DNA of 34,354 nucleotides from Ciborinia camelliae (taxonomy: Eukaryota > Ascomycota > Leotiomycetes > Helotiales > Sclerotiniaceae): assembly GCA_025890175.1 (NCBI GenBank), contig JANPYM010000005.1, forward strand, positions 164,482 to 198,835, written 5' to 3'. The notes under the pieces were generated by a model. It was not told the DNA's origin, made no database searches, and worked only from the letters and a program-made list of their open reading frames with translations. The translations under genes and the position numbers were made by a program. Of the stretch, positions 10,340 to 21,357 are shown in pieces; the stretch's first letter is position 1, and each line of letters starts with the position of its first letter.

Positions 10340-11578
10340 AATTTATTTAGTTTTATTATAAATTTTGTTTTTTTTAAATTAATTAATATTGTTTTTGTTA
10401 TTTATAAATAATATTAAAATAAATAACTTTATTTTTATATTTCTTTTTTAATTTATAATTAATCTTTTTATTTATATAAATTTTTTAGTATTTTTATTTG
10501 TAATAATTATTTTTGTTTTTATAATATTTTAAAAAATAAATTTTTATTTAATTAATAATTAAATAATTATTCTTTTATATTATATAATAATAATTTTTTG
10601 TATAAATTTTTAATATTATTTTAAATTTTATATCAAATTGATATAAATTATATATTTTAAAGAAATTATTATAAATAATTAAAATTTAAAATTAAAAAAA
10701 AAAGATTTTTATAATATATTAAAACAAATATTTTATAAATATAAAATATTATATTTCAAATAATTATATTATTTTTATAAATTATTTTATAATAAAAAAA
10801 ATATTTAATTAAATTATATTTAACAAATAAATATAAAAATTTATAATTTAAAAATGAAGATTTCTTTTATTATTAAAAAGAAAATTATTAAAATTAATTT
10901 TATATATTATTATATTAAAAAACCAAAAAATCTTTTTAATATTAAAAAAATAAATTTCAAATCTTTTTAATATCTTTTTAATATAAATCAAATTATAAAT
11001 TTTTAAAATATAATATTTTTTAATTTTTTTAATTTAAATTTCAAAAAATATTTATATTAATCCAAAGTTTTTATATTTTTATTTAATATTAATTCTTTTT
11101 TTAATAAAATCAATATTTATATATTTATTAATTAATAATAAATTATTAATATATAATCAAAAAAAAAAAAATTTTTAATAAAAAGATTTAGATTTATAAA
11201 TAATAAAATTAATCTAATATTTTTCCAAAAATTTTAAATAACAAATTATTATACTTAAAATATCTATTTTAATTTATAAAAAAAAAATTTAATTTAAAAC
11301 AAATATTCGAATGTTTTTTAATATTTTTATAACTTCTAAAAGTTTTTTTTTAAAAAATTAAAATATTTTTATCAACATTTTAATATTAATTAATTTGTTA
11401 TTTAAAAATGTTATATTCATATTTATATTATTAATTTTAAGATTTTCGATAATAATTTTTATAAGTATAATTTGTAATATAAAGTATTTATTAATTTTTG
11501 CAAATATTTTTTTAAAATTAATACTTTTTTATTAAAAATAATTTTTAATTATAAATTATATTCTTTTTTTAATAATTT

Positions 11579-11761
11579 TATTGAATATATAATATATGTA
11601 TTATGTATATATAGACTAAAGCTATGTTTAAAATCTGTAAAGTAGGTAAAGGGTATTATATAGCAAATAGTAACTAATCTATATTAGAAAATAAGGTAAA
11701 CCTTAATGATCTCGATTATTCATACTATAGTGAATATAGTATAGTAATATGATCTTCAACA
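11579..11761 (-). mobile_element. LTR-B solo LTR, target duplication AATTT, empty site known
   Basis: 183 bp, starting TATTGAATATATAA and ending GATCTTCAACA, flanked by AATTT at 11574-11578 and 11762-11766. The matching place in the full copia element (29928-29932) reads AATAATTTATTTAAATTG without the insert, a clean related empty site that confirms both ends and the 5 bp duplication. Confidence 0.95.
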
Positions 11762-12302
11762 AATTTATTTAAATTGATTTAATTTATTTTTTAAAATTTA
11801 TTTAAAAATTATTAATTTTTTTTTTTAGAATTATTCGAAAAATCTCGAAAATATTATTCTTTTGTAAACTTTTTAATTTAGATTTAGTAATAAATATTTA
11901 TATTAAAACGTTCTTTTATATAATATTTTTAAATTTTATTATTTCAATTAATATTTCAATATAAATCAATTTTTTAATATTATTAATATTAATATTTAAT
12001 ATTTTAATTATTAAAAATTCTTTTTAAATCTTTATTTATAAAAATTAAGTTTTAATCAAATCTTTTATTTTATAAAATAATTAAAAAAACAATATTATTT
12101 ATTTTCTTTTTTTTTCAAAAAGCTTTTTGTTTAAAATAATAAGTTTTTTATTTATTTATATTAAATATAAGAATTTGTAAATTTATATTAAACCACTTTT
12201 TAATTAAAATATCTTTAAATAAAAAATTATATTTATTAAAATTAATATTTACAATTTTAATAATTCTTTTGAAAAACAAATTTAATAACAAATATATATA
12301 AT

Positions 12303-12473
12303 TATTGAACATATATTATATTGTATATTGTATATGTAGGCTAAAGCTATATATAGGAATTGTAAAGTAAATAGAGAGTGTTATATAAAAGAAAACTAAG
12401 CTATTTTAGAAAATAGGGTAGATCTTGATAATAGTATTATAGTGAATATAGTATAATAATATAATCTTTAATA
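12303..12473 (-). mobile_element. LTR-B terminal LTR of copia copy 3
   Basis: 171 bp, starting TATTGAACATAT and ending CTTTAATA. Unlike the solo copies it has no 3' target duplication; it runs directly into TCTCTTTTATAATCAA, which matches the bases following the LTR of the full copia element at 28376. It is therefore a terminal LTR (the 3' LTR on the coding strand) joined to its interior. The 5' flank ATAAT is the expected half of a target duplication, and it interrupts copia copy 2. Confidence 0.85.
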
Positions 12474-13452
12474 TCTCTTTTATAATCAATAATTATTAAA
12501 TCGAATTATATTTTAGATCTTGTTAATTTTTATAACAATTTAGAATTATAATATTTATTTTTTTATAAAGTTTAATTATTCTATATTATATAATATAATT
12601 ATATTATAATATAAAAATACTTAGATTTTTTTTAAATATAATTATTTTTCCATATTTAAGCTTATTTTAATATAATAAGTAAAAAAGTTAATTAAGGTTA
12701 ATTGTTTAATCAAAATGTTTATAATCTAATTAATATTAGTTATTTAGAGTACCCTAAATCTGTTCCTATTTATTATATTATTTTTAATATAATGTCATCT
12801 AATGTTTATATATTTGACCTTACTATAAAATTTGTTTTCTTTAATTTAATTAATATCATTTTTATTATTTACAAATAGTATTAAAATAAACAATTTTATT
12901 TTTATATATTCTTTTAAATTTATAATCAATTTTTTTATTTATATAAATTTTTTAATATTTTTGTTTATAACAATTATTTTTATTTTTATAATATTTTAAA
13001 AAATAAACTTTTATTTAATTAATAATTAAACAATTATTTTTTTATAATATATAATAATAATTCTTTATATACATTTTTAATATTATTTTAAGCTTTATAT
13101 CAAATTAATATAAATTATATATTTTGAAAAAAATTATTATAAATAATTAAAATATAAAATTCCAAAAAAAGAAATCTTTATAATATATTAAAATAAATAT
13201 TTTGCAAATATAAAATATTATATTCCAAATAATTATATTATTTTTGCAAATTATTTTATAATAAAAGAAATATTTGATTAAATTATATTTAATAAATAAA
13301 TATAACAATTTATTATTTAAAAATAAAGATTTTTTTTATTATTAAAAAATAAATTATCGGAATTAATTTTATAAATTATTATTTCGAAAAACAAAAAAAA
13401 AAATTAATATTAAAAAAATAAATTTTAAATTTTTTCAATATTTTTTTAATAT
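12474..13452 (-). pseudogene. Copia RNase H / RT remnant (copy 3), minus strand
   Basis: Matches 28376-29340 of the full copia element. Hand translation of the minus strand around 12797-12850 gives KFYSKVKYINIR*HYIK, close to the conserved C-terminal RNase H motif of Ty1/copia polyproteins (KHIDIRYHFIR type), followed by INQIINIL in place of the usual ADILTK. Stops arise where CAA/CAG or TGG codons would be expected. The copy ends where another LTR-B begins at 13453. Confidence 0.8.
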
Positions 13453-13620
13453 TATTAAATATGTAGTATAATGTATATTATATGTATAGGCTAAAGCTAT
13501 GTACAGGAATTGTAAAGTAGATAAAGGGTGCTATATAAAAAAAAGCTAAGCTATTTTAGAAAATAGAGTAGATCTTAATGATATTATAGTAAATATAATA
13601 TAATGATATGATTTTTAATA
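13453..13620 (-). mobile_element. LTR-B terminal LTR of a further nested copia copy
   Basis: 168 bp, starting TATTAAATATGTAG and ending TTTTTAATA. Its 5' flank AATAT matches the sequence present without an insert near 29338 in the full element. Its 3' side again continues into the copia interior (CTTTTATGATCAATAATC), so it is the end of a fourth copia insertion, not a solo LTR. Only about 75 bp of that interior remain before LTR-D at 13697. Confidence 0.82.
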
Positions 13621-13696
13621 TTTCTTTTATGATCAATAATCATCAAATTGAATTATATTTTAAACCTTATTAATTTCTATAATAATTTATAGTTAT

Positions 13697-13835
13697 TGTC
13701 GCGATTTGGGGCACGTGACCTCCGGTCACATGACTCCGCTAACGGCGGTGTTGGCCGTGTACAGCTGCACCGTCCGTGTAGCGGGTGTATATAAGGATCG
13801 TATACTTTATACCCAATCCCAATATGTTTTACAAT
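13697..13835 (+). mobile_element. LTR-D, GC-rich 5' part of an LTR-like element
   Basis: An abrupt GC-rich island starting TGTCGCGATTTGGGG. It carries CACGTG (13712-13717), a TGACCTCCGGTCA inverted repeat, CCGCTAACGGCGG, and a TATATAA box at 13788-13794. The layout (TG start, E-box, TATA box) resembles LTR-A. It is followed by AT-rich sequence, so the right boundary and a target duplication cannot be fixed; only the well-preserved left part is given. A related, shorter version begins at 20698. Confidence 0.65.
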
Positions 13836-13932
13836 ATAATTTATTTATTATATATTATTAATTAATAATTATTTATTATTGAATAATTGAATTAATATTA
13901 ATTAATATTATTTGTAAAAATATTATAAATTA

Positions 13933-13942
13933 NNNNNNNNNN
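13933..13942. other. Assembly gap (10 Ns)
   Basis: Ten undetermined bases. They separate the two identical 1.75 kb segments, so the gap is probably a scaffolding join and not real missing sequence. Confidence 1.
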
Positions 13943-15694
13943 AATTTATATTAAACCACTTTTTAATTAAAATATCTTTAAATAAAAAATTATATTTATT
14001 AAAATTAATATTTACAATTTTAATAATTCTTTTGAAAAACAAATTTAATAACAAATATATATAATTATTGAACATATATTATATTGTATATTGTATATGT
14101 AGGCTAAAGCTATATATAGGAATTGTAAAGTAAATAGAGAGTGTTATATAAAAGAAAACTAAGCTATTTTAGAAAATAGGGTAGATCTTGATAATAGTAT
14201 TATAGTGAATATAGTATAATAATATAATCTTTAATATCTCTTTTATAATCAATAATTATTAAATCGAATTATATTTTAGATCTTGTTAATTTTTATAACA
14301 ATTTAGAATTATAATATTTATTTTTTTATAAAGTTTAATTATTCTATATTATATAATATAATTATATTATAATATAAAAATACTTAGATTTTTTTTAAAT
14401 ATAATTATTTTTCCATATTTAAGCTTATTTTAATATAATAAGTAAAAAAGTTAATTAAGGTTAATTGTTTAATCAAAATGTTTATAATCTAATTAATATT
14501 AGTTATTTAGAGTACCCTAAATCTGTTCCTATTTATTATATTATTTTTAATATAATGTCATCTAATGTTTATATATTTGACCTTACTATAAAATTTGTTT
14601 TCTTTAATTTAATTAATATCATTTTTATTATTTACAAATAGTATTAAAATAAACAATTTTATTTTTATATATTCTTTTAAATTTATAATCAATTTTTTTA
14701 TTTATATAAATTTTTTAATATTTTTGTTTATAACAATTATTTTTATTTTTATAATATTTTAAAAAATAAACTTTTATTTAATTAATAATTAAACAATTAT
14801 TTTTTTATAATATATAATAATAATTCTTTATATACATTTTTAATATTATTTTAAGCTTTATATCAAATTAATATAAATTATATATTTTGAAAAAAATTAT
14901 TATAAATAATTAAAATATAAAATTCCAAAAAAGAAATCTTTATAATATATTAAAATAAATATTTTGCAAATATAAAATATTATATTCCAAATAATTATAT
15001 TATTTTTGCAAATTATTTTATAATAAAAGAAATATTTGATTAAATTATATTTAATAAATAAATATAACAATTTATTATTTAAAAATAAAGATTTTTTTTA
15101 TTATTAAAAAATAAATTATCGGAATTAATTTTATAAATTATTATTTCGAAAAACAAAAAAAAAAATTAATATTAAAAAAATAAATTTTAAATTTTTTCAA
15201 TATTTTTTTAATATTATTAAATATGTAGTATAATGTATATTATATGTATAGGCTAAAGCTATGTACAGGAATTGTAAAGTAGATAAAGGGTGCTATATAA
15301 AAAAAAGCTAAGCTATTTTAGAAAATAGAGTAGATCTTAATGATATTATAGTAAATATAATATAATGATATGATTTTTAATATTTCTTTTATGATCAATA
15401 ATCATCAAATTGAATTATATTTTAAACCTTATTAATTTCTATAATAATTTATAGTTATTGTCGCGATTTGGGGCACGTGACCTCCGGTCACATGACTCCG
15501 CTAACGGCGGTGTTGGCCGTGTACAGCTGCACCGTCCGTGTAGCGGGTGTATATAAGGATCGTATACTTTATACCCAATCCCAATATGTTTTACAATATA
15601 ATTTATTTATTATATATTATTAATTAATAATTATTTATTATTGAATAATTGAATTAATATTAATTAATATTATTTGTAAAAATATTATAAATTA
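13943..15694. repeat. 1,752 bp segment repeated before the N gap (copy 2)
   Basis: Second appearance of 12180-13932. It contains LTR-B at 14066-14236 and 15215-15382, the copia remnant at 14237-15214 and LTR-D at 15459-15597. Sequence beyond 15694 is new, so this is the copy that connects to the right-hand contig. Confidence 0.93.
15459..15597 (+). mobile_element. LTR-D, repeated across the gap
   Basis: Identical to 13697-13835, including CACGTG and the TATATAA box. It is probably the same physical element as the one before the gap. Confidence 0.65.
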
Positions 15695-16108
15695 ATTAAA
15701 TAAAAATTATTTTAAATCTTTTTTTGAAAATTAATAATTATAAATATAATTAATATTATTAAAAATATTTGATAATGAAAGATTAAAAGATAAAATATTG
15801 TATTTTTTTAAATTAAATGTTTATAGTATTTGGAATATATATAATTATTTAGTTTAGGAAATAATATAATTCTTAAAATTTTTAAAGAAATTCAATTTTG
15901 AATATAATGATTTTTTTAGTAAAAATTATTATAATTTATATAATGAAAAGATTATTAAAATATTAAATGCTAAAAATTTGATTTCGAATATAATAATTTT
16001 TTTAATAAAAGTTACTATAGTTTATATGGCGGAGAGGTTGTTATAAAAAAGCTGAATTCAAAAGAGATTAATTGTTTATCTGGTTTTTGTATTTATTATA
16101 TAATCTAT
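15695..16108 (+). pseudogene. Possible coding remnant of a transposon, plus strand
   Basis: From about 15770 the plus strand has a long frame with few stops, reading segments such as NERLKDKILYFF, LKFLKKFNFEYNDF and KILNAKNLIS. Codon variety is higher than in the flanking AT sequence, and the stops present could derive from CAA/CAG or TGG. I cannot assign a family; a gag-like region of the element that starts at LTR-D is one possibility. The frame is cut at 16108 by the LTR-A insertion. Confidence 0.3.
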
Positions 16109-16382
16109 TGTGACGAAGTTACAGGGGTACGGGTCACGTGACTAGCACGTGACCTACGATCACGTGCCTGGTAGTGAATGCTCTTCATTCCTATAGTATT
16201 AGGTTCTAGACATAGTACTCGCTTAGTACTATGCACTAGGCACTAGCGCCAGTTCAGTACAGCTACCTAGGTCTATATAAGGTTCAGCTATCCTACACCT
16301 TCTTTTAGCATTAGAATCTAGATTTTCATCAATACGAATCTTAGTTCCTAAATCATTAGATCCCCAAGTCGTCCTCGTGATA
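16109..16382 (+). mobile_element. LTR-A solo LTR copy 1, target duplication TCTAT
   Basis: A 274 bp solo LTR from TGTGACGAAG to CCTCGTGATA, flanked by TCTAT at 16104-16108 and 16383-16387. The ends form a short imperfect inverted repeat (TGTGACGA / TCGTGATA). Inside are three CACGTG boxes (16135, 16146, 16161), a TAGTACT...AGTACTA palindrome region and a TATATAA box at 16274-16280. It is almost free of RIP, and the sequence on both sides is AT-rich and decayed, so it is a late insertion. The copy at 27435 differs at only about six positions, all transitions. The superfamily of the parent element is unknown. Confidence 0.95.
16129..16166. promoter_or_regulatory. Triple CACGTG box cluster in LTR-A
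   Basis: CACGTG occurs at 16135-16140, 16146-16151 and 16161-16166, about 110 bp upstream of the TATATAA box. CACGTG is the classic site of basic helix-loop-helix activators in fungi. The same triplet is present in the 27435 copy (27461, 27472, 27487). A role as the promoter of the parent retrotransposon is inferred. Confidence 0.5.
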
Positions 16383-18562
16383 TCTATAAGATATTATTTT
16401 ATTTTATATTATTTACAAATTTTTATTTGAAATTTATTTTAAATTATTTTTTATTTTATTTGTTTTTTATTTGTTTTTAAATTTTTTTTTATTTTTTTAT
16501 TTTTTTTTATATTGATTTTTATATTTTTTTTTATAAATTTTTTTTTTTTTTTATATTTCATAAATCGTTTTTTTGATCCGGATTAACTTGAAAATATTAA
16601 TTTATGTATGTAGAGATAATATTATATTTTGGATTAGTTTTGTATAATTTGTTTATAATTTTTTATTTTTTCTATTATTTTTTCTATTATTTTTTTATTT
16701 TTTATTTTTAATTATTTTTTTTTCTAATTAATATTATTTTGTATTATATATAATAATTGTATATAGTATTGTATATATTTTTTAATTTAATATATAATAT
16801 TTATAATTATTGTTATTATTTTTTGTTTTAGATGTATTATTGAATTTTAGTTTTGGTTTTAATGTAAAAGATATTTTTTTTTAATTGTTTTTGTTTTTGT
16901 AGGAACGATAGGGGATATAGTTATTTATAATGTAAGAATTGGTAGTTATAATAAAATTAAAGATAATAAATAATTTTTTTATAAAATATATTTTTGATAA
17001 TAACAAATTTTATAAACTTTAAAAAAAAAATTTTGATAGTTTTAAAATTATTAAAAAGATTATTAATAAAAAAATAAATAAATATATTATATTTCGATTT
17101 TTTAATTGTAAATATATTAATATTTAAAATCTTGATTTTCAAAGTATTATTTATAATTAATTTAATTTATTTTAAATAAAAAAATTTAAATAATTTAATA
17201 ATATTAATTTATTTAAATATTAACAAATATTATATTTATAAAAAATATATGTTTCATTTAATATTATTATTGTTTAAAGATTTTATAATATTATTAGATT
17301 TTCGAGATATATTTTATAAACGAAAAAATAAATTGAAAACTTTTTGGAATAAGGTAATTTCAAATTTCATTTTTTAAAATCAATTATTTTATAAAATAAT
17401 ATAATATTATCTATTTTTCGTTTTTTATATTCAAAAATTTATTTAAATATTTTAGTACATTTTTTTTTATTTTATTAAAAAAGCTGGATTTAAATAATTT
17501 ATTATTTTCATTTTTGTTATTGTTTTTTTTATTGGACGATAGATATATAACTCCTTTAAACAATATTAAATAAATATATTAATCTTAATATAATATAATA
17601 TTAATTATTTAGAAATCGTTTTATAATAATAAATTAAAATATTTTGAGATTAATAATAATATTCAATATAAATTCAATATCTTTTATAATATATATTAAT
17701 AAATAATATTTTTGCTAATTATATATTTATTAATTTATTTATATATATTAATTAATAATGTTTTACAGATTTATTATATTTTTATAAAACAAATTTAGAT
17801 ATTTAAGATTTTTATTAAATTATTATAATAATATTTTTAAAAAAAAGAATATATATATATAATTAAAAATAAATGGGTTTAAATATTATTTTAAATAATA
17901 ATAAATAAAAATTCAAATAAAATATTTAATAAATATTTATTATTATTTGTTAAAAAAATTTAAAATATTTTTTATTAATTTTTATTATAGGAATAGATTA
18001 ATAATATTTTTTGCAATAAATTTTTTATAACCTATAAATTTTATTTAATATATAAATATGTATGTTAAAAACTATTAAACTTTTTTATAATTCTTTAAAA
18101 CAATTTATGTATTAATATAAAAATTTATAAATTATTATTATATACTTGAATTTAATCAAATATTATTGAATATAATATTTGGTTTAAGGATAAGCGATAA
18201 GATAAAAAATAATTTGAAATGTATTATATAAATCAGAAATATATTAATCAAAATAATATTAAGGATAAAAAATGTAATTATAAATGAGGTAATTATGATT
18301 ATAATGGTTATAATCTAAATTTTAATTGAAATTTTAATCGAAATAATAATAATAATAATTGTAATAATAATTTCAATTGTAATAATAATTTCAATTATAA
18401 TCATAATTATGATTGTAATAAATTTCGATTTTAATTATTTTTTTGATTTCGATTTTTATTATAATCTTGGTTATATAATTTGAATTTTTATAATAAAAAT
18501 AATAACGATAAAGATAAAAGGGAATATATTTTAAAAAAATAAATTAAATAAGCTTAATATTA
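16383..18562. other. AT-rich stretch, mostly unreadable
   Basis: RIP-like sequence with T-rich tracts (16430-16560). At 16575-16590 the segment GATCCGGATTAACTTG is less mutated. From about 18230 to 18500 the plus strand reads a long asparagine-rich frame (segments such as NRNNNNNNCNNNF and NKNNNDKDKR). Asn-rich tails of this kind occur in fungal retrotransposon gag proteins, but an AAT-rich repeat would give the same impression, so no gene is called. Confidence 0.4.
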
Positions 18563-18695
18563 CTAGCCGTCGCGGAAAATAGATTTTCAGACTATGTATT
18601 CGAAGAACCTTTTATTTTCTTTTTGTATATAATTATTATATTATAAAAGGTTCTTCGAATCAATAATCTAAATATCTATTTTCTACGACGGCTAG
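18563..18695. mobile_element. Palindromic MITE, copy 2, with TA target duplication
   Basis: 133 bp running from CTAGCCGTCGCGG to CGACGGCTAG, flanked by TA on each side. The inverted arms are about 50 bp and meet at a short AT centre. It matches copy 1 at 7718-7845. The complete ends here support a nonautonomous Tc1/mariner-type element. As in copy 1, one end lies directly against the nonamer array. Confidence 0.88.
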
Positions 18696-18702
18696 TATTA
18701 TT

Positions 18703-19100
<398 letters not shown>

Positions 19101-19129
19101 GGGGGCAAGCCCCCAAACCACCATTCCTC
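19101..19129. other. GC-rich hairpin and CTCGCTACGCTCG motif
   Basis: GGGGGCAAGCCCCC forms a five-base-pair G/C stem and is followed by a second GC-rich motif just beyond this interval. Short GC clusters like these are known from fungal mitochondrial intergenic DNA and from some nuclear repeats. Nothing else nearby looks mitochondrial. Confidence 0.6.
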
Positions 19130-19380
19130 GCTACGCTCGATTTGTAGGTTCGATGTATAGACTAAATAGGTTCGTAGATTCGTAGGTACGATTCGTAGGT
19201 AAATAGGTTCGACTAGGTTCGGCTAAGTTCGGCTAGGTAGACTAGATAGGCTAAATAGGTTAAGTAAACTAAATAGACTAGATAAGCTAAATAAATTAAA
19301 TAAGCTAGGTAAGCTAAATAGATTAGATAAGCTAGGTAGATTAGATAAGCCAGGTAGGCTAGATAGGTTAGATAAGCATG
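19130..19380. repeat. TAGGTTCG / TAAGCTAGGTAGATTAGA minisatellite (right cassette)
   Basis: About 250 bp of short degenerate steps (GTAGGTTCG, GGTTCGGCTA, TAAGCTAAATAGATTAG). It is the less mutated, inverted counterpart of 6381-6700: the segment 19203-19238 matches the reverse complement of 6435-6470 apart from transitions. The block ends at ACCGGGATCT (about 19383), the same motif that follows the minisatellite at 2935-3340. Confidence 0.85.
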
Positions 19381-20289
19381 CAACCGGGATCTTTAGCGCG
19401 AGCCAATTAAAAGATACGGAGTATAATTATGACCATTCAAAAGCGACCTTTAAAATAGTACATCTTCAAAAAATGCCCTCCCTTATAATATATGTATTAC
19501 GTAATCATAAAAACATGGTACTTTGAAATTGAACTTGATTCTTCGAATCCATTAATAAAAAAATAATAAAATTTAATAATTATCTTAAATATTTTTATAA
19601 TTCTAAATTTAAATAAAAAAGGATATATTATTATTATTATTATTATTATATTTAAATTAAAATATTGATTAATAATATTTTATTGCTTTATTAATTTAGA
19701 TATATAAATTAATATAATTTAACAAAATAAATATATTAAATAAAATTAAAAACCTATATCAAAAAAAGATATATCTTTAATATCTATATTAAAAATTTAT
19801 ATTTTTATTTATAGAAATTATTAATTTGTTATAAAAATAATAAATATATTAAAAAATTAAAAAATATATATTTATTAATTTATTTTGATTATTTTAAATC
19901 TTTTTTATATAAATATAATTTTAGGTTTTTTATAATTAAAGATAATATACCCTAAGATTAATTAATAATTAATAAAACTTTATTTTTAATTTAATTTAGA
20001 ATTTATTAAAATTATTTTAATATAAAAAGTTTATTAAAAAATAAATAAAAAAATGTAAATTTTAATTTTATAATTAAATCAAATATTTAATCCCAAAATA
20101 ATATAAACGGAATATAAAATTTTTATTTTAAAAGTTTTTATTATTTTAAATAAATATAAAAATTTGAAATAGATTTTTTTTAAAAAAAAACAAATCATTA
20201 TTCGATTATTATTTAATAAAATATTAAATGAAATTAAAATTAAATATTATTTTTTTATAAAATTTAATATATACTTTTTCAAAAAAAAA
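19381..20289. other. Less-mutated flank, then AT-rich stretch
   Basis: Positions 19381-19555 have near-normal composition (for example GCGCGAGCCAATTAAAAGAT) with no ORF or second copy seen. From about 19560 the sequence becomes RIP-like and leads into the reverse transcriptase remnant, so it is probably the upstream part of that plus-strand polyprotein. Confidence 0.5.
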
Positions 20290-20697
20290 ATTATTAATTT
20301 TAAAAAAATATTTAAAAAAATATTAATTAAAAAAATAAATTTATTATTCAATAAATTTTATTAAAATTCCGATTATATTTATTTTAAAAAAAAATAAAGA
20401 TTATTAACTATATATTAATTATAAAAAATTAAACCAAATTATTAAAAAAAATCGAATACTTTTATTTTTAATTAATAAATCTTTTAATCAATTATAAGAA
20501 AATATTATTTTTATTAAATTAAATTTAAAAAATATATATTATCAAATTCGAATTCGAATAGGAGATAAATAAAAAATAATATTTTACATTTATTATAAAT
20601 AATTCGAATATTTAATTATACTTTTTAATTTTACAAATACTTTTATTATTTTTTTAATTTATATTAATTAAACTTTTATAAAATTAACGAATATTAT
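20290..20697 (+). pseudogene. Ty3/gypsy reverse transcriptase N-terminal remnant, plus strand
   Basis: Hand translation of the plus strand from about 20366 gives IPIIFILKKN, then LYINYKKLNQIIKKN, LLFLINKSFNQL, NLKNIYYQIRIRIGDK and FEYLIILFNFTN. These follow the order of Ty3/gypsy reverse transcriptase: SPxxFVxKK, DYRxLN, PLPLI, YHxIRIxxGDE and FEYxVMPFGLTN. Stops fall where Gln or Trp codons are expected, consistent with RIP. The reading ends at 20697, just before the YxDD box, where an LTR-D-like element begins. No continuation was found nearby. It lies on the opposite strand to the gypsy element at 21358-28059 and is a different, older insertion. Confidence 0.82.
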
Positions 20698-20785
20698 TGT
20701 TGCGATATTAATGAATCTGCAGGGTAGATTCACTAGAGCGTGTGGCTATATATAGCTGATATGTTCGTGTAGTAAGTATATAAAT
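20698..20785 (+). mobile_element. LTR-D-like element inside the gypsy RT remnant
   Basis: An island starting TGTTGCGATATTAATG, with GAATCTGCAGGGTAGATTC (an inverted repeat), TATATATAGC, and CGTGTAGTAAGTATATAAA at its right. The right half aligns with LTR-D (GGCCGTGTACAGCTG...CCGTGTAG), mostly with transitions, whereas the left half is shorter. It breaks the reverse transcriptase frame at 20697. The 5' flank is ATTAT; the right boundary is lost in AT sequence, so its size is unknown. Confidence 0.6.
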
Positions 20786-21357
20786 TTACAAATTGATTTA
20801 TAATTGATTTATATATTTTAATAATATATTATTTTTATATATATTGATATTAATAATATTATTGAAATAATTTAATATTAACTAGTTTTAATATATAAAT
20901 TGGTTAGATATTATTTTCAAAAAATTATTATTTTGCAGATTAAATAATAAATATAATTAATATATTTTGATAAATATTATATAAATAAATAATTAATTGT
21001 TTTATAATATAAATAGATTTGTAGGATATTTGATAAAAAAAACAAATTTATAATTTTACGATTTTTGATAAAACTTTTTATTTAAATATTATTTTTTCAA
21101 ATAAAATATTATTATAATTGATATAACAAAAAGATTGTATTAATATTCAATATTAATAAATTTATTATTTTTTATAGAGATTAATTTTTATTTAATTATT
21201 ATAATTGAAATAATAAATTATTGGATAACAAAATTGAATTTAAAAAAACCAATAAAATTTTATTTGGTTTTTATATATTATTATATAAACCCAATATTAT
21301 TATTTACAATATAATATAAATATTAATTTATATATTTCCCCAATTTCTTATTATTAT
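20786..21357. other. AT-rich stretch between LTR-D-like island and gypsy element
   Basis: RIP-like sequence with no readable domain. It may be interior of the element starting at 20698. It ends in ATTAT (21353-21357), the target duplication of the gypsy element. Confidence 0.45.

Larger units (their letters stand above)
10163..12302 (-). pseudogene. Copia internal-region remnant (copy 2), minus strand
   Basis: With the two solo LTRs at 10167-10339 and 11579-11761 set aside, this segment matches the interior of the full copia element at about 28690-30475. On the minus strand 11142-11156 reads LYINN followed by LLLIN, the position of the copia reverse transcriptase LYVDD box, with both aspartates changed to asparagine. 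The rest is broken by stops. The copy lacks the RNase H end and any left LTR; its left edge meets the mutated LTR-A. It cannot encode a working enzyme. Confidence 0.78.
12180..13932. repeat. 1,753 bp segment repeated after the N gap (copy 1)
   Basis: This segment ends exactly at the run of Ns and is repeated at 13943-15694, which begins exactly after it. The only difference I found is one base in an A-run after TTCC near 13163. The arrangement is what unmerged overlapping contig ends look like, so the two copies are probably one locus. Features inside it (two LTR-B copies, a copia remnant, one LTR-D) should be counted once. Confidence 0.93.

Noticed and set aside
10167..11761. The LTR-B pair at 10167 and 11579 as LTRs of one element
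   Set aside because: Each copy has its own AATTT duplication on both sides, and the DNA between them matches the copia interior without a break, so both are solo LTRs.
12303..13620. The two LTR-B copies as the two ends of a single short copia element
   Set aside because: Their outer flanks (ATAAT and TTTCT) do not match, and each is followed on its right by the same interior start, so they are ends of two separate nested insertions.
16957..17142. 61-codon minus-strand ORF
   Set aside because: Same low-complexity AT codon usage with no recognisable residues; no repeat partner supports it as a transposon domain.
18240..18480. Gag zinc knuckle in the Asn-rich plus-strand frame
   Set aside because: The spacing around KCNYK and GNYDY does not fit CX2CX4HX4C even allowing for RIP changes, and the frame may be only an AAT-type repeat.
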